Under the pieces are notes generated by a model. The model was not told the origin of the DNA. It searched no databases and worked only from the letters and a program-made list of their open reading frames with translations. DNA of 64,000 nucleotides from CAYRDC01 sp964422925 (GTDB lineage: Bacteria; Bacteroidota; Bacteroidia; Chitinophagales; S012-47): assembly GCA_964422925.1 (NCBI GenBank), contig CAYRDC010000004.1:1-64000 (forward strand), read 5' to 3'. A program made the position numbers and the translations under genes. This document shows positions 47,584-56,491 of this stretch, in pieces. Each line of letters begins with the position of its first letter. Within the stretch, counting starts at the first letter, position 1.

Positions 47584-49941
47584 TTAACGCAACAGGGTAA
47601 GATTGCCGCGGTGGTGGATAATGTCTTTCCCGCAGCGCATCACAATAATATAAACATATACTCCCATTTCCTGGGGTCTTCCTTCAAAAGTACCGTCCCA
47701 GGATATTAGCGGGTCGTTCGTTTCAAACACTTTTTCTCCCCACCGGTTAAATACCTGGAAACTGATTAATTGGTTTTGGCCGAAATCAACCAGTCTTAAT
47801 TCATCGTTCAACCCATCCCCGTTCGGAGAGAAGGCATTGGGTATGTACAATTGGTCACAGATGGGAATCAGCTTTATGGTTACTTCGTCAGAGGCTTTGC
47901 AGCCGTTTTGTCCGGTTACCGTAATGGTGTAAGTCATGGGTTGGGACGGTAAGGCCCAAGTATTCAGTTGGAACGGGTTTGTGACTAATGGATCCGGCTG
48001 CCAGTGATAGGCAACCCCGTTGGTAACAGCCCACAGCCATACGGAATCGCCATAATAAACCGCGGTATCCGGCCTGGCAGTTACTTCGGGAAGCGGCAAA
48101 ACGGTTACTGTAACGGTAGCCGTGTCATTGAAGCAATCATCCGATACATTTACGGTATAGGTTGTGGTAACCGGAGGCGAAACCCTTGGATTAGGATCGA
48201 AAGGTTTTAGCACACCTGCCTGCGGGCTCCATTCGTAATAAAGCCCTCCCGAAGCCGAAAGCCTGGCAAAATCCCCGAAGCAAATAGTCGTATCGCTCGA
48301 CACCGTGGCCTGCACAGGATTCACAATATTCACGGTGCGGGTAACCGTATCAAGGCATCCGTGATCGGTGCTGACTATCAGCGTGACCTGGTAAGTGCCG
48401 GCCTGCGAATAAACATGCGCGGGAAAGGAACCGAATTCAGGCGGACTCCCATCCCCGAAATCCCATTTCCAACTGGTTATGGTGCCAGAAGAAACCACAC
48501 TGGCATCAGTGAATGGCAGTGGGGCATTCAAACACGGTGTGCCAAACTTGAAATCCGCGACCGGTTTCGGATATACTTCCACCTGCCGGGCTATCTGTTC
48601 TACACACCCGATGCTATTGGTAACCCGTAAGATCACCTGGTAGGTGCCGCCCTGCCCGTACGCATGCTGGGGATTGGGTATCGTATCAACCGTTCCATCC
48701 CCGAAGAACCATTCATACTTTGTGATTTGCCCGTAGGTGGTCTGGCTCAGGTCAGTGAATAATACGGGTTCATCCGGACAGGCAGACATTGCCTGAAAAT
48801 CAGCTGTCAGGCTTGGATACAACTTCAATACCACTGTATCCGTGTCAGAACAGATGTAGCCCGGATTGGCAATTAACCGGACAAGATATGTACCGGTATC
48901 AGGGTAAGTAAAAGAAGGCTCAAAAAGGTTCGAAGTATCTGATTGTATGCCCGGCACGCCAAAATCCCAATGGAAATTGCTGGCCCCGACACTTTGATTG
49001 GTGAAACTCACATTAAAGTTACTGCAGTTATAGATCGTATCCTTGTTTCCGGGAGTCGGAATACTGGCCACCACAAGGGGGTTACAATTGGCAACATTGA
49101 ACTGAAATTCCCTTCGGTGAATGCCCAGTAACACTCCGTTCCGGTATTCTTTTACACAAACACCAACCACGTATTGTCCAATCTGAGTGGGTGTACCTGT
49201 CAGTAAACCGGTAGCCGGGTCAATGCTCAAAGGAGGATTAGCCGGCAGGGGGTTGGTTTCATTATATGGCGCTTGGTAGATCACTTTTGCGTAAGGTGGA
49301 GGGCTGGCAGGAATCGGCTGGGGCGCCAATTGGGAACCGCCTGTGAAAGGAGCACACAAGCTGTACACCAGGGAATCCCCGTCCGGGTCCGTGGCGCTAT
49401 GGTCGAAGGTCAGCGGTTCATAGGCACAAATAACGATTGGAGGGAAATTATTAAAATAAGGACTGCTATTGCAAACTGCTTTAGCGGGATCCGGAATATG
49501 GGCCATGTAGGTCGCCCCTTGTGTATTGGGATTTACGAGGTTTATGATGGTTGAATTACGGCAGCATCGCTGATACACTGCATAATAACCACCTGTTGAA
49601 GGCGGCAGATTCACATTGAACGTGTAAATACCTTCTTCCACGCAAATATTTGGCGGTGCAATCATACAGGGATTACTGGTATTGACCGGTAGCGATGTGA
49701 TGGTAGGATTATCCAGCAATTCAATATAGCTTCCACCAACAGCCGGAAAGATGAAAAGGTGGGCTGGCATATCAAATGGAGCGCCTCCTCCGTTGCAATC
49801 GCGGTAAACTTTCAGGGTGATCTGGTAATTATTATTGCCCGTACACTGGTAGCTGATCTCTCCACCTATGATATGGAAAGCCTCCATACGTGACAGCATG
49901 ACCTGGGCTAAAATCCAGAAGAAAAAGATTATTCGCTTCAC
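47584..49941 (-). CDS. PKD-domain T9SS type B (CHU_C) cargo protein
   Basis: 785 residues. Signal peptide ~1-22. The first ~280 residues are a Cys-containing domain (GGEISYQCTGNNNYQITLKVYRDCNGGG, YQRCCRNSTI, DPDGDSLVYSLCAPF) known at the head of many Bacteroidota surface proteins. Then three PKD domains with the WDFGDGxPP/WFFGDGT signature (~315-540), an Ig-like/SprB-type region, and a final ~85-residue type B sorting domain (IPNAFSPNGDGLNDELR, FNRWGEKVFET, WDGTFEGRPQEMGVYVY). Expected surface-exposed; role may be adhesion or gliding-related, which cannot be settled from sequence. Separated from anmK by 239 bases. Confidence 0.88.
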   Translation of the reverse strand: MKRIIFFFWILAQVMLSRMEAFHIIGGEISYQCTGNNNYQITLKVYRDCNGGGAPFDMPAHLFIFPAVGGSYIELLDNPTITSLPVNTSNPCMIAPPNICVEEGIYTFNVNLPPSTGGYYAVYQRCCRNSTIINLVNPNTQGATYMAHIPDPAKAVCNSSPYFNNFPPIVICAYEPLTFDHSATDPDGDSLVYSLCAPFTGGSQLAPQPIPASPPPYAKVIYQAPYNETNPLPANPPLSIDPATGLLTGTPTQIGQYVVGVCVKEYRNGVLLGIHRREFQFNVANCNPLVVASIPTPGNKDTIYNCSNFNVSFTNQSVGASNFHWDFGVPGIQSDTSNLFEPSFTYPDTGTYLVRLIANPGYICSDTDTVVLKLYPSLTADFQAMSACPDEPVLFTDLSQTTYGQITKYEWFFGDGTVDTIPNPQHAYGQGGTYQVILRVTNSIGCVEQIARQVEVYPKPVADFKFGTPCLNAPLPFTDASVVSSGTITSWKWDFGDGSPPEFGSFPAHVYSQAGTYQVTLIVSTDHGCLDTVTRTVNIVNPVQATVSSDTTICFGDFARLSASGGLYYEWSPQAGVLKPFDPNPRVSPPVTTTYTVNVSDDCFNDTATVTVTVLPLPEVTARPDTAVYYGDSVWLWAVTNGVAYHWQPDPLVTNPFQLNTWALPSQPMTYTITVTGQNGCKASDEVTIKLIPICDQLYIPNAFSPNGDGLNDELRLVDFGQNQLISFQVFNRWGEKVFETNDPLISWDGTFEGRPQEMGVYVYIIVMRCGKDIIHHRGNLTLLR

Positions 49942-50127
49942 AATTTGCCTGATTCTACGTATTCCCGGTGGAAAAAACAGAAAATGTATTGGCTAAAATA
50001 CAGAACCGTATCCGTAAAGAATACATTCCAAAAAAAGAACTCTTTCCGGTTTCACAGCAAATAGCTTGACTATCGGTTTAGAATTTACACAGAATTTACC
50101 TAACATTATTCCGAAAAAAACTGTCGT

Positions 50128-51249
50128 ATGGTTGTTCAGATCGAATCGGTTAAGACCCGGAAACAACTTAAAAAATTCATTTACCTGCCCGAAAAACTTC
50201 ACAAGAACCATGCGAACTGGCTGCCGCCCATTTACATGGACGAATGGAAATTTTACAATCCGCGTAAGAACCATGCCATGGCCCATTGCGATACCACCCT
50301 GGCCTTGGCCTATAAGAATGGAGAGCTGGTTGGGAGGATTATGGGTATCATTCATTACGCATTTAATGAAACCTGGAACCAAAAAGACGGCCGGTTTTTT
50401 AACCTTGATTGCATCAATGACCAGGAAGTAGCCAATGCGCTGATTAAATATATTGAAGATTGGGCCCGGAGCAAAGGTATGGACCATGTGGTTGGCCCTT
50501 ATGGTTTTTCTGACAAGGATCCCCAGGGTGCCATGGTCGAAGGTTTTGACAAACTGCCTGTGATATCGGCTGTCTGCAATTTCGATTACATCCCGGAACT
50601 TATCCAAAATGCCGGGTACAAACCCTATATCACCTGGGTGGAATACAAATTTCCCGTCCCTGACAAACTGCCGGATCTATATTACCGGGTGTATGACCGA
50701 TTGATGCGACAGGGCAAATTCCAGATAAAAGAATTTACCAGCAAGCGGGAACTAAGGCCTTATATCATTCCCGTCTTTCGCCTGATCAATGAGGCCTTTA
50801 CGCCCTTGTATGGATTTGCAAAGATGAGCGAGGCGGAGATGAAAGCCCTGGCCCGCCAATACTGGCCGGTACTGGATCCCCGGTTTGTAAAGTTGGTCTT
50901 TCAAGAAAATGAGGTGGTGGGGGTGATCATCGGAATTCCGAACCTGACAGAAGGAATCCGCAAAGCCCGTGGCCGTCTGTTTCCTTTTGGCATTTTCACC
51001 ATAAAAAAATACATGAAGCAAACCCGCCAGCTTGACCTCATTATAGGCGCCATTAAGGAAGATCTGCGCGGCCGGGGCATTGACGTCTTGCTGGGGAAAC
51101 ATATACTCGAATCCGCTCAAAAGGCAGGTTTTCTATGGGTTGACAGCCACCTGGAACTGGAAACCAATGTCAAGATCCGGGCAGAAATGGAACGAATGGG
51201 CGGTAAGATTGAAAAGTGGTTCAGGACTTTCCGGAAAGCAATTCAGTAA
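50128..51249 (+). CDS. GNAT-like (YghO-type) acetyltransferase-family protein
   Basis: 373 residues. No signal peptide. A tandem acyltransferase-like fold: the first half has KKFIYLPEKLHKNHANWLPPIYMDEWKFYNP and GELVGRIMGIIHYAFNE; the second half EVVGVIIGIPNLTEGIRKARGRLFPFG and AIKEDLRGRGIDVLLGKHILESAQKAGFLWVDSHLELETNVKIRAEMERMGG, the RxxGI/N-helix-and-EMERMGG pattern of the YghO family of Bacteroidota and others. Substrate unknown; cytosolic. The 3' end overlaps the end of the convergent alpha/beta hydrolase gene by 29 bases. Confidence 0.75.
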   Translation: MVVQIESVKTRKQLKKFIYLPEKLHKNHANWLPPIYMDEWKFYNPRKNHAMAHCDTTLALAYKNGELVGRIMGIIHYAFNETWNQKDGRFFNLDCINDQEVANALIKYIEDWARSKGMDHVVGPYGFSDKDPQGAMVEGFDKLPVISAVCNFDYIPELIQNAGYKPYITWVEYKFPVPDKLPDLYYRVYDRLMRQGKFQIKEFTSKRELRPYIIPVFRLINEAFTPLYGFAKMSEAEMKALARQYWPVLDPRFVKLVFQENEVVGVIIGIPNLTEGIRKARGRLFPFGIFTIKKYMKQTRQLDLIIGAIKEDLRGRGIDVLLGKHILESAQKAGFLWVDSHLELETNVKIRAEMERMGGKIEKWFRTFRKAIQ

Positions 51250-52036
51250 AGTCCATAAATGACCGGATGGATTGCAGTGTTTTTGCCGGGTCTTCCAGCA
51301 TACCCATATGACCCGCCTGTTCCAACCAGGTAAATTGCACCACCGGGGGCAACGTGCATTGAACCAGGTTCTTGTCCGGGTCAATCAGCTTGTCATACCT
51401 GCCAATATGAATTAGTACCGGGCAGGAACAATGTCTAAGGGCTTCTTCACGGCTTTTGCGGGTTTTCATTGCCTGCAGGTAAGCGATAAAATATTCGGGA
51501 GGAACCGCTTCTACACGTTCAACACATTCCCGGACGGTTTCCGGGTGGGCCGAAGCAAAATGCTGTGAGAACAATCCCGGGATTGATTCTTTCACATAAG
51601 GCATGCTGCCATGCTTTTCCAAAAAGGCAATAGTCTTATCCCGGTTTTTTTGTTTTCCGGGATCATCCCCAAACGGATGAGAATGGATGAGCCCCACCCC
51701 GGAAAGCGTATTCGGGATCAATGACAACAACTCGAGGGCGATGTATCCGCCCATGGAATGGCCGAGAAACACAGCGTTCTGGCCGGCCACATCATGCACA
51801 AATCCGGCAAAAAGCTTCCCCAACCTGGCCATAGTGAATTCCTGTTTGAAACCCGGGCTTTCCCCGAAACCGGGCATATCAGGCACTATTACCCGGAAAG
51901 AGGTTTCCAGCCCACCCAGTAAGGGATTCCATATATTGTGGTCCAGGCCGAAACCGTGCAGCAATATCAGGGGCAGGCCATCGCCATAGGTCCGGTAGGC
52001 GGTTTCCAATTCGTCCTGCTTATAGATTTTTAACAT
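51221..52036 (-). CDS. Alpha/beta hydrolase
   Basis: 271 residues. Canonical fold: oxyanion strand LILLHGFGLDHNIW, DMPGFGES, the nucleophile elbow GHSMGG (catalytic Ser), a helical cap (~120-185) and HAGHMGMLEDPAKT with the catalytic His; the Asp is in IGRYDKLIDPD. Esterase, lactonase or haloperoxidase-like activity cannot be told apart. Cytosolic. Its 3' end overlaps the convergent GNAT gene for 29 bases. Confidence 0.92.
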   Translation of the reverse strand: MLKIYKQDELETAYRTYGDGLPLILLHGFGLDHNIWNPLLGGLETSFRVIVPDMPGFGESPGFKQEFTMARLGKLFAGFVHDVAGQNAVFLGHSMGGYIALELLSLIPNTLSGVGLIHSHPFGDDPGKQKNRDKTIAFLEKHGSMPYVKESIPGLFSQHFASAHPETVRECVERVEAVPPEYFIAYLQAMKTRKSREEALRHCSCPVLIHIGRYDKLIDPDKNLVQCTLPPVVQFTWLEQAGHMGMLEDPAKTLQSIRSFMDFTELLSGKS

Positions 52037-52099
52037 TTACTTTTTTAAGCCGCTTGGAAATTCCCGCTAAATTCATGGATCTAAAATAATTCCTTTCTT

Positions 52100-55000
52100 A
52101 TGAAACGAATACTTTTCTTTTTCCTGACAATAAACTGCACCTTATTGGTTCGTTCACAGGGTACTTTCCCATACAACGGAGTGCAGGACATCCGGGATGT
52201 CAGTTACGCTTTTGTGCATGCTACGATCATACCCAGGGCAGGGGAACACCTGGACAACGCCACCCTGCTGGTAAAAAATGGCCTCATCCTGGACCTGGGC
52301 ACTGATATTGAAATTCCGGAAAACGCGGTTGTCTTTGACCTGAGCGGGAAATATATCTATCCTTCCTTTGTGGACCTGTGGTCAGATTACGGAATGCCTC
52401 AGCAAAGCAAGAAAAGGAATAAGCCGCGAAGGGGACACGGCCGTCCCGGTCCACAACCCCTGAGCAATAAAAAAGGCGCTTTCGGCTGGAACCAGGCCAT
52501 TAAACCCGAAATCCGCGGAGAAGAACTGTTCCACACAGATACAGCCAAGGCCGGGCGATACCGAAAAATGGGTTTTGGTACCGTGCTGACCCATGTTCAG
52601 GACGGTATTATGCGCGGCACGGGCAGCATGGTATTGCTGGCCAACCAAAGAGACAATCAAAACCTTATTATACCGGAAGCAGGGGCATTTTTCAGCTTTG
52701 ACAAGGGAAGCTCCACGCAGAATTATCCTTCATCGCTCATGGGTTCCATTGCCCTGCTGCGGCAAACATTTTATGACGCTCAATGGTACGAAAAGGCGTC
52801 ACAGTTGCCCGGGTCCGAGCGGAATCTATCGCTGGAAGCTTTGCTTCGCATCATGGATTTGCCTGCATTTTTCAGTGTAAAAGATAAATACTCCCTCCTT
52901 AGGGCCGATAAGATCGGTGATGAATTCGGTATCCGGTTCATCATAAAAGGGGCCGGTGACGCCTACCAGCTGGCGGATGCCGTGAAAAAGGCGGACGTGC
53001 CAATGATCCTGCCGCTTACTTTCCCAAAACCCTATGACGTATCCGATCCGTACGATGCTGACCTGGTCAGCCTGGCGCAAATGAAACATTGGGAGATGGC
53101 ACCCGCCAACCCCGCACTGCTCAGCCGGGAAGGGATCACTTTTGCCCTGACTTCAGCCGGTATACAATCTGCCGGAGAATTCTGGAAAAACCTCCGCAAG
53201 GCGGTGCATTACGGGCTGGACCCGGACCTGGCCCTCCGGGCATTGACCGAAATCCCTGCCAGTCTCGCGCGGGCCGGGCAATACGTGGGTACGCTCGAAA
53301 AAGGCAAATACGCGAATTTCCTGATCACCTCAGGAAACATTTTCAACCAGGACATCCTGATTTATGAAAACTGGGTCCGCGGGCAGCGCTATGTCATTAA
53401 TGATATGAACCTGGCCGGCCTGTCCGGACCCTATGAACTGACTGTAGCGGAGCAGGAACCTGTGCAGTTTGAACTGAAAATGAAGAAAAACAGGCTGCAC
53501 GCCACCCTGACCAAGCCGGATACGCTGAAGTGGAAAATCAAGGTCAGGGTTTCCGGCACACTGGTAAACCTTACGGTTGACCAGGGAGAAGGCCAGACGC
53601 ATCATTACCTCCGGTTAAGCGGCTGGATCAAAGGCAATGAGTGGGCCGGAACCGGTTCCGGCCCGGACGGGGAAACCTTTTCCTGGACAGCCCGCCAGCT
53701 GAGCGTGGCCGACCTGAGCGGCAAGCCGGACGAAAGCCCTCCGCCAACGCTGGGAGCGGTGTTGCATCCGTTTGTAGCGCACGGATGGACAGAACCGCCC
53801 AAACCGGAAACCATTCTATTCAAAAACGCTACCGTCTGGACCAATGAGGAGGAGGGCATCGTGGAGCATACAGACGTACTGGTGTCGGGCGGCAAGATAC
53901 AGGCAGTTGGGCAGAACCTCGATGCCCCGGGGGCACGGGTTATTGATGCCACCGGCCTGCACCTGACCAGCGGCATTATTGATGAGCACAGCCATGTGGG
54001 TATTGCCGGGGGCGTGAATGAAGGCACCCAGGCCAGCAGTGCTGAAGTGCGTATTAAGGATGTGATTGACCCCTCAAATATCAATATTTACCGGGCACTG
54101 GCCGGTGGGGTCACCGCCCTGCATGCCCTGCATGGTTCGGCAAACCCCGTGGGCGGGCAAACCCAGCTGATAAAACTGCGCTGGGGCAGGCTGCCGGATG
54201 AGATGATTTTCAGCCAGGCTCCCCCTTTTATAAAATTTGCCCTGGGGGAAAATGTAAAACAATCCAACTGGGGCGACCAGTTTACCCAGCGCTATCCACA
54301 GACCCGGATGGGTGTGGAACAGGTTTATACAGACCTGTTTACCCGGGCCAGGGAATATGAAAAAGCCTGGCAGGCATACAACAACCTGCCGCGGAAGGAA
54401 AAGGAAAAGGCCATACCACCCCGCAAAGACCTGGAACTGGAAGCCCTGCTCGAAGTACTGAACGGACAACGGTTCATTACCTGCCATTCCTACGTGCAAT
54501 CGGAAATCAATATGCTGATCAAAGTGGCTGAACGCTTCGGTTTCCGGGTAAATACGTTTACACACATCCTGGAGGGCTATAAAGTGGCTGATAAAATTAA
54601 AGCGCATGGCGCGGGAGCCTCTTCCTTTTCGGATTGGTGGGCTTACAAGTATGAAGTGATTGAAGCCATTCCTTACAATCCGTCCATACTGGATAAAGTG
54701 GGGGTCATCACAGCCGTCAATTCGGATGACGCTGAAATGGGGCGCAGGCTGAACCAGGAAGCGGCCAAAGCCATGAAATACGGGGGCCTGAGCCGCGAGG
54801 AAGCCTGGAAACTGGTTACCCTGAACCCGGCCAAGCTGATGCATGTCGACCAGTACACCGGCAGCATCCGGCCAGGCAAGGATGCCGACCTGGTGTTATG
54901 GTCCGATGATCCGCTTTCCGTGTACGCCATACCGCTTATGACCCTTGTAGACGGAATCGTGTACTTTGATCGGGAACGGGAAAAACAAATGGAAGAATAC

Positions 55001-55135
55001 ATCCGGGCCGAACGGCAACGGCTCATAAACAAGATGTTGGCCGAACTGGCCAAAGGCACACCCGGGCAAAAACCAAAGCCGCTATTTCACCCGGAATATC
55101 ATTGTAACGACATTGAAAGCGATTTTACGTGGTAA
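52100..55135 (+). CDS. Secreted tandem amidohydrolase (degenerate + intact module)
   Basis: 1011 residues. Signal peptide ~1-20. Two amidohydrolase-fold modules. Module 1 (~35-430): composite-domain strands, then YPSFVDLWSDYG where the HxH metal motif should be (Trp94 at the first position), and KGAGDAYQLADAVKKADVPMILP; no metal ligands remain. Module 2 (~575-1000): ILSG-like strands, IIDEHSHVG with His630 and His632, ITCHSYVQSE, FTHILEGYKVADKI, and AVNSDDAEMGRRLNQE with the metal Asp, closing with RPGKDADLVLWSDDP. So only module 2 is expected to hold metal; substrate (a cyclic amide or dipeptide) unknown. Followed 14 bases later by a second, related gene. Confidence 0.85.
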   Translation: MKRILFFFLTINCTLLVRSQGTFPYNGVQDIRDVSYAFVHATIIPRAGEHLDNATLLVKNGLILDLGTDIEIPENAVVFDLSGKYIYPSFVDLWSDYGMPQQSKKRNKPRRGHGRPGPQPLSNKKGAFGWNQAIKPEIRGEELFHTDTAKAGRYRKMGFGTVLTHVQDGIMRGTGSMVLLANQRDNQNLIIPEAGAFFSFDKGSSTQNYPSSLMGSIALLRQTFYDAQWYEKASQLPGSERNLSLEALLRIMDLPAFFSVKDKYSLLRADKIGDEFGIRFIIKGAGDAYQLADAVKKADVPMILPLTFPKPYDVSDPYDADLVSLAQMKHWEMAPANPALLSREGITFALTSAGIQSAGEFWKNLRKAVHYGLDPDLALRALTEIPASLARAGQYVGTLEKGKYANFLITSGNIFNQDILIYENWVRGQRYVINDMNLAGLSGPYELTVAEQEPVQFELKMKKNRLHATLTKPDTLKWKIKVRVSGTLVNLTVDQGEGQTHHYLRLSGWIKGNEWAGTGSGPDGETFSWTARQLSVADLSGKPDESPPPTLGAVLHPFVAHGWTEPPKPETILFKNATVWTNEEEGIVEHTDVLVSGGKIQAVGQNLDAPGARVIDATGLHLTSGIIDEHSHVGIAGGVNEGTQASSAEVRIKDVIDPSNINIYRALAGGVTALHALHGSANPVGGQTQLIKLRWGRLPDEMIFSQAPPFIKFALGENVKQSNWGDQFTQRYPQTRMGVEQVYTDLFTRAREYEKAWQAYNNLPRKEKEKAIPPRKDLELEALLEVLNGQRFITCHSYVQSEINMLIKVAERFGFRVNTFTHILEGYKVADKIKAHGAGASSFSDWWAYKYEVIEAIPYNPSILDKVGVITAVNSDDAEMGRRLNQEAAKAMKYGGLSREEAWKLVTLNPAKLMHVDQYTGSIRPGKDADLVLWSDDPLSVYAIPLMTLVDGIVYFDREREKQMEEYIRAERQRLINKMLAELAKGTPGQKPKPLFHPEYHCNDIESDFTW

Positions 55136-55149
55136 AAAACAATTACCAA

Positions 55150-56436
55150 ATGAACAAGCATAAAATATTTTCCATAACTGCTTTGGCCGCTTTCCTGTTT
55201 TTGGCAACCCAGACCCGGTCCCAGGAGAAGCCGTTGATCCTTTACGGAGGCACAGCCCATATCGGAGACGGCCGGGTAATAGAACATGCGGCCATTGGCA
55301 TCGAAAACGGAATAATCACTTTTGTTGCGGATGCCACCACCATCCGCATTGACACCAACAAAGCGAGTGTAATTGACGTGACCGGACAACAGGTGTACCC
55401 GGGGCTGATCGCCCCGAACACCACTTTGGGGCTGACCGAAATTGATGCGGTCCGGGCTACGCACGACTACCAGGAAACCGGAACCTACAATCCGAATGTC
55501 AGGAGCCTGATCGCCTATAATACCGACAGTAAAATCATTCCCACGGTCCGGTCCAACGGCATTTTGCTGGCACAGGTATGCCCCACAGGAGGACGCATTT
55601 CAGGGACTTCATCCATCATGGCCCTGGACGGCTGGAACTGGGAAGATGCCGCCTTTAAGGCGGACGATGGCATACACCTGAACTGGCCATCCCGTTTCCG
55701 GTTTACCGGCTGGTGGGCTCAGCCCGGAGGGATAGAGCCCAATGAGAAATACGACCAGCAGGTGGCCAACCTGGAGCGTTTTTTCAGTGAAGCCAGGGCT
55801 TATGCCGGAACCGCCAGCCACGAGGTAACGAATCTGAAATTCGAGGCCATGCGCGGCCTGTTCGACCACAGCAAGAAATTGTATGTTCACGTAAACCAGG
55901 CGCGGGAAATCCTCGCGGCCGTGGATTTTGCCCAGCGCTACGGCCTGGACCTGGTGCTGGTGGGAGCCCGGGATGCCTGGAAAGTGGCCGACCAATTAGC
56001 CAAAGCAAAGGTACCCGTGATCCTGGCGCCTGTGTTCCGGATTCCGGCCACAGCCGATGAGGATTATGACCAGCCCTATAAAACAGCCGCGATGCTGCAA
56101 AAAGCCGGTGTGCTGTATTGTTTAAGCCTGAAAGGAAGCTGGGAACAACGCAACCTGATGTTTGAAGCCGGAATGACCACCAACTGGGGCCTGAGCCGGG
56201 AAGAGGCGCTGGCTTCCGTCACGTCCAACACGGCCCGGATACTGGGCATTGACGACCTGACCGGGACCCTGGAAGAAGGCAAGCAAGCCAACATTATCGT
56301 TTCCACAGGCGACCTGCTGGATATGAAAACCAGCCAGGTTACCCTGGCATTTATCCGCGGGGAGGCCATTGACCTGTGGACTCACCAGAAAGAGCTCAAC
56401 CGGATATACTTGGAAAAATACGGCCTGGATAAATAG
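55150..56436 (+). CDS. Secreted amidohydrolase-fold protein lacking metal ligands
   Basis: 428 residues from the ATG at 55150. Signal peptide ~1-24 (LFLATQTRSQ). Amidohydrolase composite-domain strands (LILYGGTAHIGDGRVIEHAAIGIENGIITFV) and core segments, but YPGLIAPNTTLGL lacks HxH, VGARDAWKVADQL lacks the third His, and the Asp position reads SLKGSWEQR. It resembles module 1 of the preceding protein (GARDAWKVADQLAKAKVPVILA against GAGDAYQLADAVKKADVPMILP). Likely a non-catalytic partner, possibly dimerising with the upstream enzyme. A clear hairpin follows the stop. Confidence 0.8.
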   Translation: MNKHKIFSITALAAFLFLATQTRSQEKPLILYGGTAHIGDGRVIEHAAIGIENGIITFVADATTIRIDTNKASVIDVTGQQVYPGLIAPNTTLGLTEIDAVRATHDYQETGTYNPNVRSLIAYNTDSKIIPTVRSNGILLAQVCPTGGRISGTSSIMALDGWNWEDAAFKADDGIHLNWPSRFRFTGWWAQPGGIEPNEKYDQQVANLERFFSEARAYAGTASHEVTNLKFEAMRGLFDHSKKLYVHVNQAREILAAVDFAQRYGLDLVLVGARDAWKVADQLAKAKVPVILAPVFRIPATADEDYDQPYKTAAMLQKAGVLYCLSLKGSWEQRNLMFEAGMTTNWGLSREEALASVTSNTARILGIDDLTGTLEEGKQANIIVSTGDLLDMKTSQVTLAFIRGEAIDLWTHQKELNRIYLEKYGLDK

Positions 56437-56470
56437 GAAAAGCCACCTTTTCCCGGTGGCTTTTCTATGG
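56437..56470. terminator. Bidirectional terminator
   Basis: An 11-bp perfect inverted repeat (56437-56447 and 56455-56465) with a 7-base loop, flanked by A-rich and T-rich ends. It can end the amidohydrolase transcript and also the PKD/Kazal gene from the other side. Confidence 0.75.
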
Positions 56471-56491
56471 GCCGTCTGAGGGTGAGGCCTG

